Source: Glandiceps talaboti (Eukaryota; Hemichordata; Enteropneusta; Spengelidae). From it: 64,000 nucleotides of DNA. Of this stretch, positions 12,253-22,170 are shown in pieces (the stretch's first letter is position 1; every line of letters starts with the position of its first letter). A program made the translations under genes and the position numbers. The stretch spans positions 8,500,001-8,564,000 of the forward strand of contig NC_135558.1 of assembly GCF_964340395.1 (NCBI RefSeq), written 5' to 3'. Below the pieces are notes generated by a model. The model was not told the origin of the DNA, ran no database searches, and saw only the letters and a list, made by a program, of their open reading frames with translations.

Positions 12253-14042
12253 GTAAATCTGAAGTGTCTATGATAACTTTCAAAACCATTGCATCGTCTT
12301 TGACATAAGCATGTCGACTGCTATCCAGCTGACTAATTGGCATGAACAGTGGACATCCAGAGGCGATGTTCATATCATTGGTTGGTCTTTTGAAGGAACT
12401 GGATGTCGGATCAGGACGAAATGCATCAATCACATGTTCTCGGTTGTTCTGGTCCAACAGCATGAAGGTCACCTGAAAATGGATAAATGGTAATTATAGA
12501 AGATGATATTGGCTTGTTTATAATTTAATGTATATACAAAAAATAATGAGTTCTTCATGTATGTATAGAGGTATTGCTAAGGGAAAGTCATTGTGAAGCT
12601 TTGGGTTCTCAACATTTTAACAATCATATTACCTTCTGTCTGAATGGCCATCTAAGGAGAGCATCAAAGGGTCCCTTCATGATCACAAAGAAGAGAGATA
12701 CATGGTTGCCTTTACCCATTCCATCACCATTGATGTAGATTTGGGCACACATCTTGTAACCATGACGACTTGTGTAGAAGCAGGGAGAGTAGATGGCGGT
12801 GGTTCTCCCAGACAGAGCATCTTGTCGCTTCTTATTAAAGTTGCTTATCTTCCACACCAGGACACCGTCATAGGATGCCATTTCCAAAGACTGGATACGG
12901 AGGTCTTGTTCTGCTAATGTAACATCCTTAAGTGCTATGATGCGATCCTGGGCTTTGATCTTTCTCTCCAAGGATTCCAGCAACTCTCTGTTTTGCCTTC
13001 TCTGTCTTTCCAGGATCTGTACCACTTGTGCATTTTGTTCAATTTGACTATTTAGGCCTTCCACAATTCCTTAAATAAAATTTTCATATAGAGAAATGAT
13101 AACAACCAGAACCTGCTATAATATAATCTCACTGACAAATCCTGGGATTCTCTACCTGATCAGTTCTCTCTGTTTTCTGCCTTTAGAGTATCTACAAGTA
13201 CATTGTACAACCTTTCATCTCTTGCTAATCATGTTACCACTTGCTATTTGACATGTTCTTGGTGACTTATATGACTCCAGGACCACAACAGATCTTGTTG
13301 ACACTAAAATTTGCCAGTCAGACTTGAATACCGCTACAATGGTCCAAGTACACCTGTCAATAATGTACCAGTCATCACTGGCAGATCAGATGTTGATAAC
13401 TTTACATGTTCTCTATACTCACTCAGAAAATCCTAGTATAGTATTTTTTTTAAAATTAGGAGTGAAAGTTATTCCCTGGTAACTACTATGCTATAAAACT
13501 TGGCAAAACTTTGAATAAGTATAACAGATTATAATTACCTTCACAAGTGGTCATTTTGCAGTCCAGGATGGCTGCTCTCTCATGGAGATCTTCAGATACT
13601 CTTGTATTTTGACCATTAGCAGTCGGTTGATTCTGTTGTCCACTGATGTTATGAAACTTATTACGTAAATCTTTTCGTGCTTTCTTGCTGTCAACAGGTT
13701 TTTCACCTGGACTATTTGAAGCAACCTAATATTTAACAAATATTGATAGTTTTATGGAAAGATCTAGTAATTATCATATTGATATTAGTATAAAAGTTTA
13801 TGTTAATGGTTATAATAGCACATGGTTTCTAAACTACCCTAGACATGCTCCCCATGTCAGGAAATAGCCATGGGGACCATGAAACTGCTACAAACTGTTG
13901 GGTCACATTCATATTGTCATCGGTCACACTTCACCAAGCGATTTAAATGATGGCTACACCTGTCAGAACTGTGAAAGACCATCTTGCCTTTCAAGTATGT
14001 ACATTTGCCAAAACTCAGGTGAACCACAAACACTTCACTTTT

Positions 14043-14111
<69 letters not shown>

Positions 14112-15794
14112 GCGTGCGCTCGCATGTGCACATACATACATACCCACATATACACGCACGCACACACACACTTCATCATGTCTATTACTAAGCCCTGCTG
14201 AACAAGCTCAGTTGTGCTAAAAAGAACTATTGCTGTTTCAAAAGCACTTGACAATCAACAGATTATATGGCACATAAATTGGCTTCAGTCCTAAATTAAA
14301 ATTGAGGAAAAGTTCATTACCTCAAAATCCCCTGACAGTCCCATAGAACTCCTATCACTTTCCACACTCTCATCGCAAACATCTTGGGCTTCCATATCTC
14401 GTATTACACTATGATCAGGGAAGATCTGGTAAGAGATAATACATGTATTTAAACCATTAATATATGCATGACTACAGTATTTTCAAACTTAAATTTGTAT
14501 GTTATAAACAATTTTCTATCACTAATATGATAATTACAGAGACAACTTGTTAGCAACTAGAGCACATATCATTGAGTGAAACCAGGTTTATTAATGTACA
14601 TGATCGTGTGCATGCTCTGTTACACTCTAGCACAAAGAATTTAGGCATAAGAATATGTTTTGTCAAGTGTGAACTGAATTTCGATAATTTGTACCTTTGT
14701 TTCCTTTGTTATGTACACTTTTTCAAGATCATTTCCATTGTCATCTCTGCACCCTGGACATATCTGGGAATCATCTTCACAGTCCCTACATAATTGGGAA
14801 AAAAGGACAGAAACTCAAATGACTGTCGCACATATATAAATAAAGTATCATTCATGTGGATATATCTACATAGACCTTGAACAGATTCTACAATTCTAAT
14901 CCTCCAATATTTCATGACACTTTGAATTTTAGAAAGAGACACACTATAACTATATATTTCAGCACATGAGATATGCTTCTGTTATATCTCTATTAATCCC
15001 TGGTGTAGGCAGTCTAGATAATACAATAGATGACAATGGGAGCCAACACTTGCCTTTACCAGTTTATAATTTGACTGAAAATTTTATGTTATCATATCAT
15101 GCTATGAAGATAGTGCCTAATTCATCTATACATCCCAAGATACATCCCATCAATTTTTAGTCCATTCTAAGTTTGGGATCATCACATTCTGAATAGTGTC
15201 TTCATCTACACATCCCCAGATACATGTACACCCTTGTTAACTTTCAGTCCAATCTACCACTGATGGGATTACCATGTAATGAATCATTTTTTATTTACAC
15301 ATATAACAGAATATGAAACCAAACTTCACGCCAATATGACAAATACAATAGTTTTGGCGTTCATATTTTTTTTCTCCAAAAATCAATTTTTCTGACCAAA
15401 ACAAACAAATGCACATCTCTGATGTGATAATTTTCTATTTTGCAATATCTTATATACATCCTAAGTAATGTTCTCACCAAGTACCAAGGCAATAGGTCTC
15501 ATGGTTTTGGACTTGTTTACACCCCCACCCCCCCCCCTCCCACACACACACATACATCTGCAAACACATACACATGTAAACACAGACACTTACCATACCT
15601 AGAGCACCAATGAACCAGTTCAGTAGTGCTAAGAATATTGTCACTTACTTCTTTATGTTTACGATGCAACTTTTACAAAATCTGTGCCCACATTTAATAA
15701 AGTGAGGATTCTTTAGGACAGAGTTACATGCTACACAGAGATGCTCTTTCCTAACTCCATTAGCGCCAACACTCTTGGAATGATTTGCAGACAT
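12248..15794 (-). CDS. TRAF-family adaptor: RING + coiled coil + TRAF-C, no zinc fingers
   Basis: Six exons with GT-AG borders and matching phases: 15649-15794, 14695-14785, 14321-14425, 13539-13725, 12633-13069 and 12248-12472, giving 396 residues. RING ligands are C20, C23, C35, H37, C40, C43, C58 and C61. IFPDHSVIRDM follows, as in TRAFs after the RING. Residues 115-177 form a Lys/Gln/Asn-rich linker with no zinc-finger cysteine pattern. A coiled coil (about 180-240, ILERQRRQNRELLESLERK) leads to the TRAF-C/MATH domain (about 240-396) with YDGVLVWKISNF, GDGMGKGNHVSLFF and NREHVIDAFRPD, closest in my recollection to TRAF2. TRAF-C binds receptor tails as a trimer and the RING may support ubiquitination. 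The start is the first ATG before the RING; a TTTCTTAAG acceptor about 20 bases upstream suggests an additional non-coding 5' exon. Compared with the paralogue at 34402-44564, the zinc-finger exons are absent. Confidence 0.85.
14044..14230. repeat. (CA)n run with the tail of an interspersed repeat
   Basis: A CA dinucleotide run (14044-14108) is followed by a mixed CA/TACA segment and then CTGAACAAGCTCAGTTGTGCTAA. This same ending (CA run, then a sequence like GAACCAGTTCAGTWGTGCTAA) recurs at 15535-15640 and, in parts, near 25190-25260 and 25755. It marks one repeat family and lies inside an intron of the TRAF gene. Confidence 0.6.
15120..15640 (+). repeat. Interspersed repeat, same family as 23880-25260
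   Basis: Phrases such as CTTCATCTACACATCCCCAG, TTTCAGTCCAATCTACCACT, TGATGGGAT and a closing CA-rich tract followed by GAACCAGTTCAGTAGTGCTAA match the region 23880-25260 in the same order. It is non-coding, sits in the first intron of the RING-TRAF gene, and its tail ends just before the RING exon. Confidence 0.6.
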
Positions 15795-16516
15795 GTTCAC
15801 GTCTTCATGAATTCTTAAGAAATCAAAAATGGAATCATAAATTTTCTCTCACAAGAGAAGTACACAAAAGCACACGAAGTACCAGAAACTATTCTTTATA
15901 ACTTACATAGGGTTGAAATATGTTCTTAAAAAGTTAAATGCAATCATTATAGTATAGGTCAGCACATCTAAATGGCAGTATCATAGGCAGGGGAGATTTG
16001 TAGCGTCGCGAGGTTTGTACACCCTGGACAGGAAGTCTTCATTACCGCTACAGGATTAATTAAACTCAATGTATGTAAAGAGAGTTCGATTCAAAGGAAA
16101 TGCTGCAGTTGCGTATCCTGTTGGTGGAGGGTCTATGTTGTGGAGGGTCTATGGTGCACCTTACAGCAGTTTGAATTTCCTGCATATGCATACATTACCC
16201 ATAATCCCCTTTATATAGGGACATCTTATAATTATAATCTTATAATTGGTGAGAGTTCAGTTACCACGAAAATTTGCTTTATGTCTAATCTTCTGGGAGA
16301 TTATCACACTGGACAAACATTCGATCATGCATAAACTAGTTTAGTCAATAAAGAAAAGAGAGAATTACATACAGCCTCTGGACGTTTTGTGGCCAGGGAA
16401 AGAAAGAAATAGTTTTAAAACTCAATGAGTGAATTGATCAATATCACACACAAAATAAGTTATATTGCACCACAAAAATTGATCATTCAATCGATCAAAC
16501 ATTCAGCCAAATAATA

Positions 16517-16564
16517 AATCAATCAATAAATCAATCAATCAATCAATCGATCGATCGATCGATC
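16517..16564. repeat. (CAAT)n / (CGAT)n tetranucleotide run
   Basis: A run of AATC/CAAT tetramers passes into CGAT tetramers. It is a simple repeat. Confidence 0.85.
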
Positions 16565-16631
16565 AATAATCAATTGCATGCTCGCTGCCCCCCTGTGGTA
16601 TGTTTGGGGATGCAATGTTTCTGCCCAAAGC

Positions 16632-16838
16632 CATAGGGGCGTGTAATATTTCATAGATTGTTGTTTTCCAGGTCTACAGACTAAATATAACAACCTTTTG
16701 ATTAATATATATTCCTACATGTAAAGGGAAGATTTCTTAGTGGTATAGAGATTGATACATTTGTAGCAGCAAGATTCGTACGATATTTTCCTAAGAAAAC
16801 GGCATTCTAAGCAATAAGAAATATTACACGCCCCTGTG
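16632..16838. mobile_element. hAT-like MITE with 8-bp target duplication
   Basis: The ends are CATAGGGGCGTGTAATATTT and its near-perfect reverse complement AAATATTACACGCCCCTGTG. They are flanked on both sides by CCCAAAGC (16624-16631 and 16839-16846). An 8-bp duplication and CA-G-rich termini are typical of hAT elements. The 207-bp body has no ORF, so it depends on a transposase from elsewhere. Confidence 0.8.
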
Positions 16839-17099
16839 CCCAAAGCGATACATTCCCGACGATGACGTCATCACAGTCTAGAGTCTGGGCGAATCATGCG
16901 TAGTAGTACATGATGTCACGCTTGTGTCAACAGACAAAAAATGTGCGTTCTTTCTATAGGCAACCGATATGGCCATGGAGATTTTTTGATGAGTTGCGCG
17001 CTGCACGAGAAATAAAATAGTACATTTCCATTTGGTGGAAGAGTGGAAGTTGTTTTGAGGATTCTGTGCGATTTATTTCTCGGGAAATGTTCAGCGACG

Positions 17100-17204
17100 A
17101 CACTCTGCTTTTTGCTGCGACAAAGATTTGTTTTGGTTTAAAAGCAGTAATCTGCACCAAGAACAGCAAGAAGATTCCTACATTTGGCCCGGGCAGCGTC
17201 CCGG
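17100..17204 (+). repeat. Direct repeat, copy 1 (copy 2 at 20457-20561)
   Basis: About 105 bases starting ACACTCTGCTTTTTGCTGCG and running through CCTACATTTGGCCCGGGCAG occur again in the same orientation 3.36 kb downstream with few or no changes. The repeat contains unique-looking DNA plus the left end of the GC-rich miniature element, so it is a segmental duplication or the edge of a larger unrecognised element. Confidence 0.85.
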
Positions 17205-17227
17205 GCATAAATGGACGCTTTCACGGT

Positions 17228-17245
17228 TATTGCCGCCATCTTGGA
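17228..17245 (+). promoter_or_regulatory. YY1-type motif in left terminal repeat
   Basis: GCCGCCATCTTGG within 17228-17245 matches the known YY1 binding consensus, which in animals is often placed just downstream of transcription starts. The mirror copy lies at about 19036-19053. With the GC-rich surroundings and the GTAAGT donor at 17366 it suggests that the terminal repeat acts as promoter and 5' exon. This is an inference from motifs only. Confidence 0.45.
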
Positions 17246-18115
17246 GAGGGGGCAAATGGCGCCGGTTTCGCCGTCAGTGGCGCGCTTTTTTGTTATTATC
17301 CAGACGACACTCGGACAAACCAGGAAGTGCACGGAGTCACCGCTCGCTCATTTCTCTCCCAATTTCGTAAGTTTTTCACCGTATTTCATGCTGGAAAGAC
17401 AGATTAGTTGTTCTTCATGTATTTTAAAATGACAGTTTCTAAAATGTGTGTACAAATATTATGTTTTGATTGTTTTTGTCATTCGTGAAAAAAGTGACTG
17501 ATTGTGGTACGTGGATGCTTGTTGTGTGATGGTAAACTATACGTATATATCGCTGTGCATGCTTGCGATCATTTTTAGCGGATACGCATCTTTGAAATCG
17601 GGATTGCAACTAGTTTTCAGGAATATTCAAGTTTCCATGTTGTATGTGATTAAATATTACAATGATTAAATTGAACGAAATCATCTGAAATAAAAGTATT
17701 CTTCATGTGTGTCATTAACTTGATTAAGATTGTTTTTTACATAGTTTACACAATAAATGTAACGTTAGCTGTAAAACTTCGGTTAATCACAAATTTCATG
17801 GGCGGGTATTGTTTACTGTAACTGTAGCGCTATATGATGAAACACATTTTAGTTGATTTTTTGAATAATGAGATCGAACTGACATGATAACAAAACTATT
17901 GGAATCAAAAATTGCATGTTGCAGTTTCATAGAGTCAAGTAATGATTACATATAATGTCACCAGCATGCAGACATTGTATATGAGCATAATGTTCCTAAT
18001 TCATACATAGTATAAATAATTATGTGTCTATCTATTTCAACAGGTTAGTGTAGACCATAGGACTCACTAGAGTACAAGGTAGAGTAGGCCAGTATACATG
18101 CTTGTAGCTTTGACA

Positions 18116-18478
18116 ATGGCTACTGAGCAAACAGGCATATATGAGAGTTTTCTTCAGAAGTCTTGTGGAGAATTAAAGTACTTTCTGACAATCAGAGGCA
18201 TCAAGACATCGGGTACCAAGTCAGAATTAGTGGCTAGGGCCTTTGTTGCTTCTGAACAAAAAATTCCAATCAAATTGTCAGAACATCAAATCAAACAGAA
18301 GTTGAAAACTGAATATGAAGGTAGAGTCAAGGAACTTGAGGTAAATGACCCACTGACAATACCATCTGAAGAATGGAAAAATGATGTCAGAGAATGGCCA
18401 AAGATAGACCTAGGGAAAATATTTTCCTTCATACTAGAAAAGAAAGAATATGAGGAAACGTACGAAATTTTGATATGA
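18116..18478 (+). CDS. SAP-domain protein fragment inside a transposon
   Basis: An ORF of 120 residues from ATG 18116 (an alternative ATG lies at 18098). Residues about 12-42 fit the SAP DNA-binding motif: LKYFLTIRGIKTSGTKSELV, with the conserved ELK, RG, SG-K and ELV positions. The following part (PSEEWKNDV, IDLGKIFSFI) resembles, from memory, the N terminus of long SAP proteins with a YqaJ-type nuclease region that are repeated in cnidarian, fish and invertebrate genomes. Here the protein stops at 18476-18478, right where antisense reverse-transcriptase sequence begins, so the C-terminal part is missing. A splice acceptor near 18043 and a donor in the terminal repeat suggest it can be transcribed from the repeat. 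The function of the fragment is unknown. Confidence 0.6.
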   Translation: MATEQTGIYESFLQKSCGELKYFLTIRGIKTSGTKSELVARAFVASEQKIPIKLSEHQIKQKLKTEYEGRVKELEVNDPLTIPSEEWKNDVREWPKIDLGKIFSFILEKKEYEETYEILI

Positions 18479-18479
18479 A

Positions 18480-18851
18480 AATCGTGTACGTGGGTATAGT
18501 GAATAGTGATAACAATCTTTATTGGAGCGAATGGTATTGTAGTTTAACTTCTGTGTTTGACGGGTGTTGTGTTTGGTTTGGTTTTCTTGATGAAGGTGTT
18601 TTATATTTGATGGGGTGATTCCGTGTGTTTCTTTGAAAATTGTGACGAGTCTTGACTTAGTTCTTCTATTCTGTAGTGATTCCCAGTCTAGAGTTTTTAG
18701 TATGGCTGTGATGCTTGTTGTGCGTCTGTAGTCATTGGTAACGAATCTGGCTGCTCTCCTTTGTACTTTATCAAGTTGTTCCTGATGAGTTTTCTGGTAT
18801 GGATCCCAGATTGTACTACAGTACTCAAGTCTGGGTCGAACTAGTACAATC
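18480..18851 (-). pseudogene. Non-LTR reverse transcriptase C-terminal fragment
   Basis: The minus strand is open for about 124 codons and reads LVRPRLEYCSTIWDPYQ, then QLDKVQRRAARFVTNDYRR, and ends near SLYPRTRFS. This is the conserved tail of jockey/CR1-type LINE reverse transcriptases, where RPxLEY, VQRRAARF and the later R-T-R-F block are usual. There is no start codon and no catalytic YADD region. Both ends are abrupt: a TAA precedes it at the terminal-repeat side and the fragment stops at the SAP ORF, so it is a captured piece and not an independent insertion with a poly-A tail. Confidence 0.8.
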
Positions 18852-19382
18852 CCTTATATAACGCAATAAAACAAGTTACTATATTTCCAGCATGAAATAC
18901 GGTGAAAAACTTACGAAATTGGGAGAGAAATGAGCGAGCGGTGACTCCGTGCACTTCCTGGTTTGTCCGAGTGTCGTCTGGATAATAACAAAAAAGCGCG
19001 CCACTGACGGCGAAACCGGCGCCATTTGCCCCCTCTCCAAGATGGCGGCAATAACCGTGAAAGCGTCCATTAGTAGGACCGCAAATCCCCTCCAGTTTTT
19101 GAGTGACCCCCTCCCCTAAATTCGCCACTCGGGGCGCACTTCCCTCGCCAAAAGATCGCTCAACCCATGAGGTGGCATCGAGTGTGAGCAGTTGTAATAT
19201 CGGGTCCTACTAATTTATGCCCGGGACTGCCCGGGCCCAAAGTAGAAGTGTGCTTACCATTTTAATCACAGATTTCCACACTACAGATATAATATAATTA
19301 CTATCACGCAAATATAGATTTGTAAATGCTTAAAACACCGTTTTATCACACAAACATTGCACCCCTGTTCCTGCGCTACTAA

Positions 19383-20114
19383 AGGCCCAGTTACACGATG
19401 CAACTCATGAAGCAATTCGTCGCATGCGACGAGGCTTGCAACTGCGACGGGAGCGCGTACACGATGCAACTAGTTGCATGGTGAGTCGCAAGAGCTAACT
19501 GTTGCACATGCGTAAATATATAAAAGTTACAGGTCATCGAGGTCAAGTCTTCTAGCGGCAGGAATTTGGCAAAAATGCTATGAAATTGCTAATATTTATG
19601 AATAAAATGACTGAAAACTTGTTGAGGTATCGATAGTAAAACTCTATTCAATTCGAAGTTCGTTTATGGCGATGTGATCTTTCCGATGTCGCTACTTGCA
19701 TTCAAGTTGGAAATAAAATGATATTCAGCGGAAATCAAGCATTCATAGACATTGTATACTATTTATAAGTGGTAATCGTGGTGATAAATCGAAATTATAT
19801 ATAAAAATTACTTGCTGAAATAGAATATTTATACTAAAAACATGGCGGCCATAACATTGAACGTCATTTGACACGTAGGTATATGTCAAAGGTTATTGCT
19901 TGCGACGCGACGAAGTGGTTACACGGTGCAACTCACGAAGCAACTCGAGAAGCAACTTGCGACGCGTCGCAAGGAAACCGACATGTCGGTTTCCTTGCGA
20001 CGCACCTTGCAACGTCGCAAGACCCTGCGACGGGGCGGGTACACGATGCAATTCGTCGCATGCGACGAATTGCATGGTGCGTTGCTAGTCGAGTTGCATC
20101 GTGTAACCGGGCCT
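19383..20114. mobile_element. Harbinger-like non-autonomous element, TAA duplication
   Basis: The ends are AGGCCCAGTTACACGATGCA and TGCATCGTGTAACCGGGCCT, inverted with one mismatch, flanked by TAA on both sides (19380-19382 and 20115-20117). A 3-bp TAA/TTA duplication is the mark of PIF/Harbinger-type elements. The subterminal regions are full of short palindromes built from GTCGCATGCGAC and GCGACGC, and there is a central hairpin AAACCGACATGTCGGTTT at about 19976-19993. The ORFs in the 732 bp are produced by these palindromes and encode nothing recognisable. A 96-bp relative is at 41203-41298. Confidence 0.8.
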
Positions 20115-20456
20115 TAACTCAGTCAACTGAACACCATCTTGGACTCAAGACTCGACTTTTCTGTAAGAGGGGTTGCAGGATTTTTAGCATGGGCGGAAAA
20201 GTTTTTAGTACTGCATGCAACGCCCGATATAGAAACTGTCAATAGTCGCGGATGTTTGCCAAGAGGCTTTCTGTGTAATTACAAAAGGGTGGTGAAATAT
20301 TTGTGTCACAAACATGCATGTGTTCTTACACACGTCAAAGTTAACTTTCCTGGCACCCCTATCAAATGGTCGAGTCTGACTATCGAATGCCGTCCTGAAA
20401 TAAGATCGCTTGGTCGTGGATTTTGTTGTGTGTAAAAACGGTGTTTTCGACTTTTC

Positions 20457-20561
20457 ACACTCTGCTTTTTGCTGCGACAAAGATTTGTTTTGGTTTAAAA
20501 GCAGTAATCTGCACCAAGAACAGCAAGAAGATTCCTACATTTGGCCCGGGCAGCGTCCGGG
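20457..20561 (+). repeat. Direct repeat, copy 2 (copy 1 at 17100-17204)
   Basis: The same 105-base segment as 17100-17204. It is followed by a rearranged copy of the GC-rich miniature element end (GGGCAGTCCCGGGCAGAAAT then TAGTAGGACCGCAAA), so the flank and the miniature element were copied together. Confidence 0.85.
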
Positions 20562-20595
20562 CAGTCCCGGGCAGAAATTAGTAGGACCGCAAAAT

Positions 20596-22119
20596 ATGCG
20601 CGTGGTGGCACTGTACACATTGTATCCACATACATTATTACGTATATATCATTCAAGTTCTAAAAAAAACAGCCTCAGCCACATTAGTACATACACTGTT
20701 CAGGCAAAATTTTAATGTGATATACACACGCTTATCGGCTTACGTTGATTACTTACCTGTAGGTTTCTTCAACGTATTTATTCTGATGTTTTCATTTCGC
20801 TGCCCTGCACGATCGATTTAGACCAAAACGGTGTTCGTAGTAATTTCCGAGTATGTAGGTCCATAGGTTATGCCATCCCCCAGAGGATAAAATGGTCCAA
20901 TCAAATACAGCATGTTGCGGCCTTGGTACAAAATAACCAATCGCAGTCAGCGATTAATATTCATAAGTATTTGCTCAGTTAGGGTGTCATTCCATTGTTT
21001 ACATACTGGAAATACTGTCATTCCAGTTTCAAAGCATTGAAAATGCTGTCATTTCACTTAATTTATAGAGTGGCGGCTGTCATTCCACTGGATTTACAGT
21101 GCAGAGGGTGTCATTACTAACTGAATGTAGAAAAGGGTGTCATTCCACTGTTCACATACTAGTGGAAATGCTGTCATTCATTTTCCATCATTCGGTTTGT
21201 CATTCGTTTTAGAGTCACCCCATATTGCATGTGATCAGGCTTTCTTCACAGGAATTCGAACACATACATATACATGGGGTGAGATTATGGACTGAGATCC
21301 CCGCCAAAATTAGGTGTAACCTTTATTTCAATATGATTTTATCATTCACTGGCATGCATTATTTATGTGGTATACGCCTCAGTTCAGTGGAGGGTCTATG
21401 CTATGGTTAGTCTCGCTGCCAGCCTCGCGACGCTATCATCCCTAATCTGTTTATGTATGCCGAGCCGCGCCAGTGGCAGTAGTAGTACCTAAACCTTTAA
21501 AGTTTCTTGTCACATGTCAAAGGTTTATATTACTTATGGCAAATGCTGAAACAAACTGAAACACCACCATCAAATAATCAAATTACTAAGAATACTGACC
21601 TGACTTAGTGCCTTGAATGAATCCTGTAAGTTTTTATAATGATAAAATAATTGTAAATGGTATGGCATGCAATTTTACTTTGAGGATTTTTCTTGGTGTT
21701 AGTTTTCCGAATTCAATTTTGAATTGTGATCACATCAGGAAAGAGTATTGTTATCACTTTGACATGTTAGAATAACACCAGATAGCACAATTTTAGTCCT
21801 TATATTTCACAAATTTCTAGGGGTACCTACCCCCACACTGCTCCCTTGCATTTTGATTCAAAACTTTACCTCATATTTATTACTACCTCAATTCAACATG
21901 TTAAAATAGCACCACAAAGCATTCTTGTAGTCCTTGAATTTCAAAAATTTCTAATGAACCCCTCAAAGCCCACCCCTGTCCCACTTCTATTGACTATTGA
22001 CTAGCTACTTTTTGGAATATTAAGCTACATTCATCATATATGCCTCCTGCTAGCTAGCTATTAGGAAAATCAATTTCAAAAATAAAAGTGCCAAGATCTA
22101 GACGCGTGAAGTCAAATTT

Positions 22120-22122
<3 letters not shown>
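20596..22122. other. No gene recognised
   Basis: The sequence contains the GTCATTCCA repeat listed separately and a segment near 21385-21435 (GGAGGGTCTATG, GCCTCGCGACGCTATC). The reverse of that segment occurs near 15980-16160 (GTAGCGTCGCGAGG; GGAGGGTCTATGG is direct), which suggests another dispersed element. Promoter sequences for the RING-TRAF gene could lie here, but nothing allows me to place them. Confidence 0.35.
20982..21207 (+). repeat. Degenerate tandem repeat, GTCATTCCA core
   Basis: The core (T)GTCATTCCA, often followed by CTG and a GGAAATGCT-like segment, recurs about eight or nine times at irregular spacing of 20-45 bases. It looks like a decaying minisatellite. Confidence 0.65.

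Positions 22123-22168
<46 letters not shown>
22123..22168. repeat. (GT)n microsatellite
   Basis: A pure GT dinucleotide run of about 46 bases. Confidence 0.95.

Positions 22169-22170
<2 letters not shown>

Larger units (their letters stand above)
17213..19068. mobile_element. 1.86-kb element with identical 185-bp terminal inverted repeats
   Basis: The left terminal repeat 17213-17397 begins GGACGCTTTCACGG. Its exact reverse complement is 18884-19068; I compared all 185 positions by eye and saw no difference. The flanks are AT on both sides, and the interrupted host element predicts a single AT at the empty site, so a 2-bp duplication is likely. Each repeat holds the motif GCCGCCATCTTGG (YY1-like) and a donor-like TTTC/GTAAGT. 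The interior carries a + strand SAP-domain ORF (18116-18478), preceded by an acceptor-like TTTCAACAG near 18043, and an antisense reverse-transcriptase fragment (18480-18851). No DDE transposase is visible, so the element is non-autonomous or truncated. The superfamily is undetermined. Confidence 0.75.
17183..19241. mobile_element. GC-rich miniature element, split by a nested insertion
   Basis: The left end TTTGGCCCGGGCAG (17183) and right end CTGCCCGGGCCCAAA (ending 19241) are inverted. Inside them lie CCCGGGCATAAAT on the left and ATTTATGCCCGGG on the right, and the inner pair ATTAGTAGGACC / GGTCCTACTAAT (19069-19080 and 19202-19213). Removing the element at 17213-19068 and one AT restores a roughly 200-bp symmetrical miniature element. 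A partial copy begins at 20549. Confidence 0.65.

Noticed and set aside
18841-19128. Gly/His-rich ORFs on either strand of the terminal repeats
   Set aside because: The same peptide appears at 17066-17407 and 18841-19128 only because the DNA is an inverted repeat. There is no domain, and the region looks like promoter and 5' UTR.
19868-20245. ORFs of 60-125 residues rich in Thr, Arg and Cys
   Set aside because: They are generated by the GTCGC palindromes of the Harbinger-like element.
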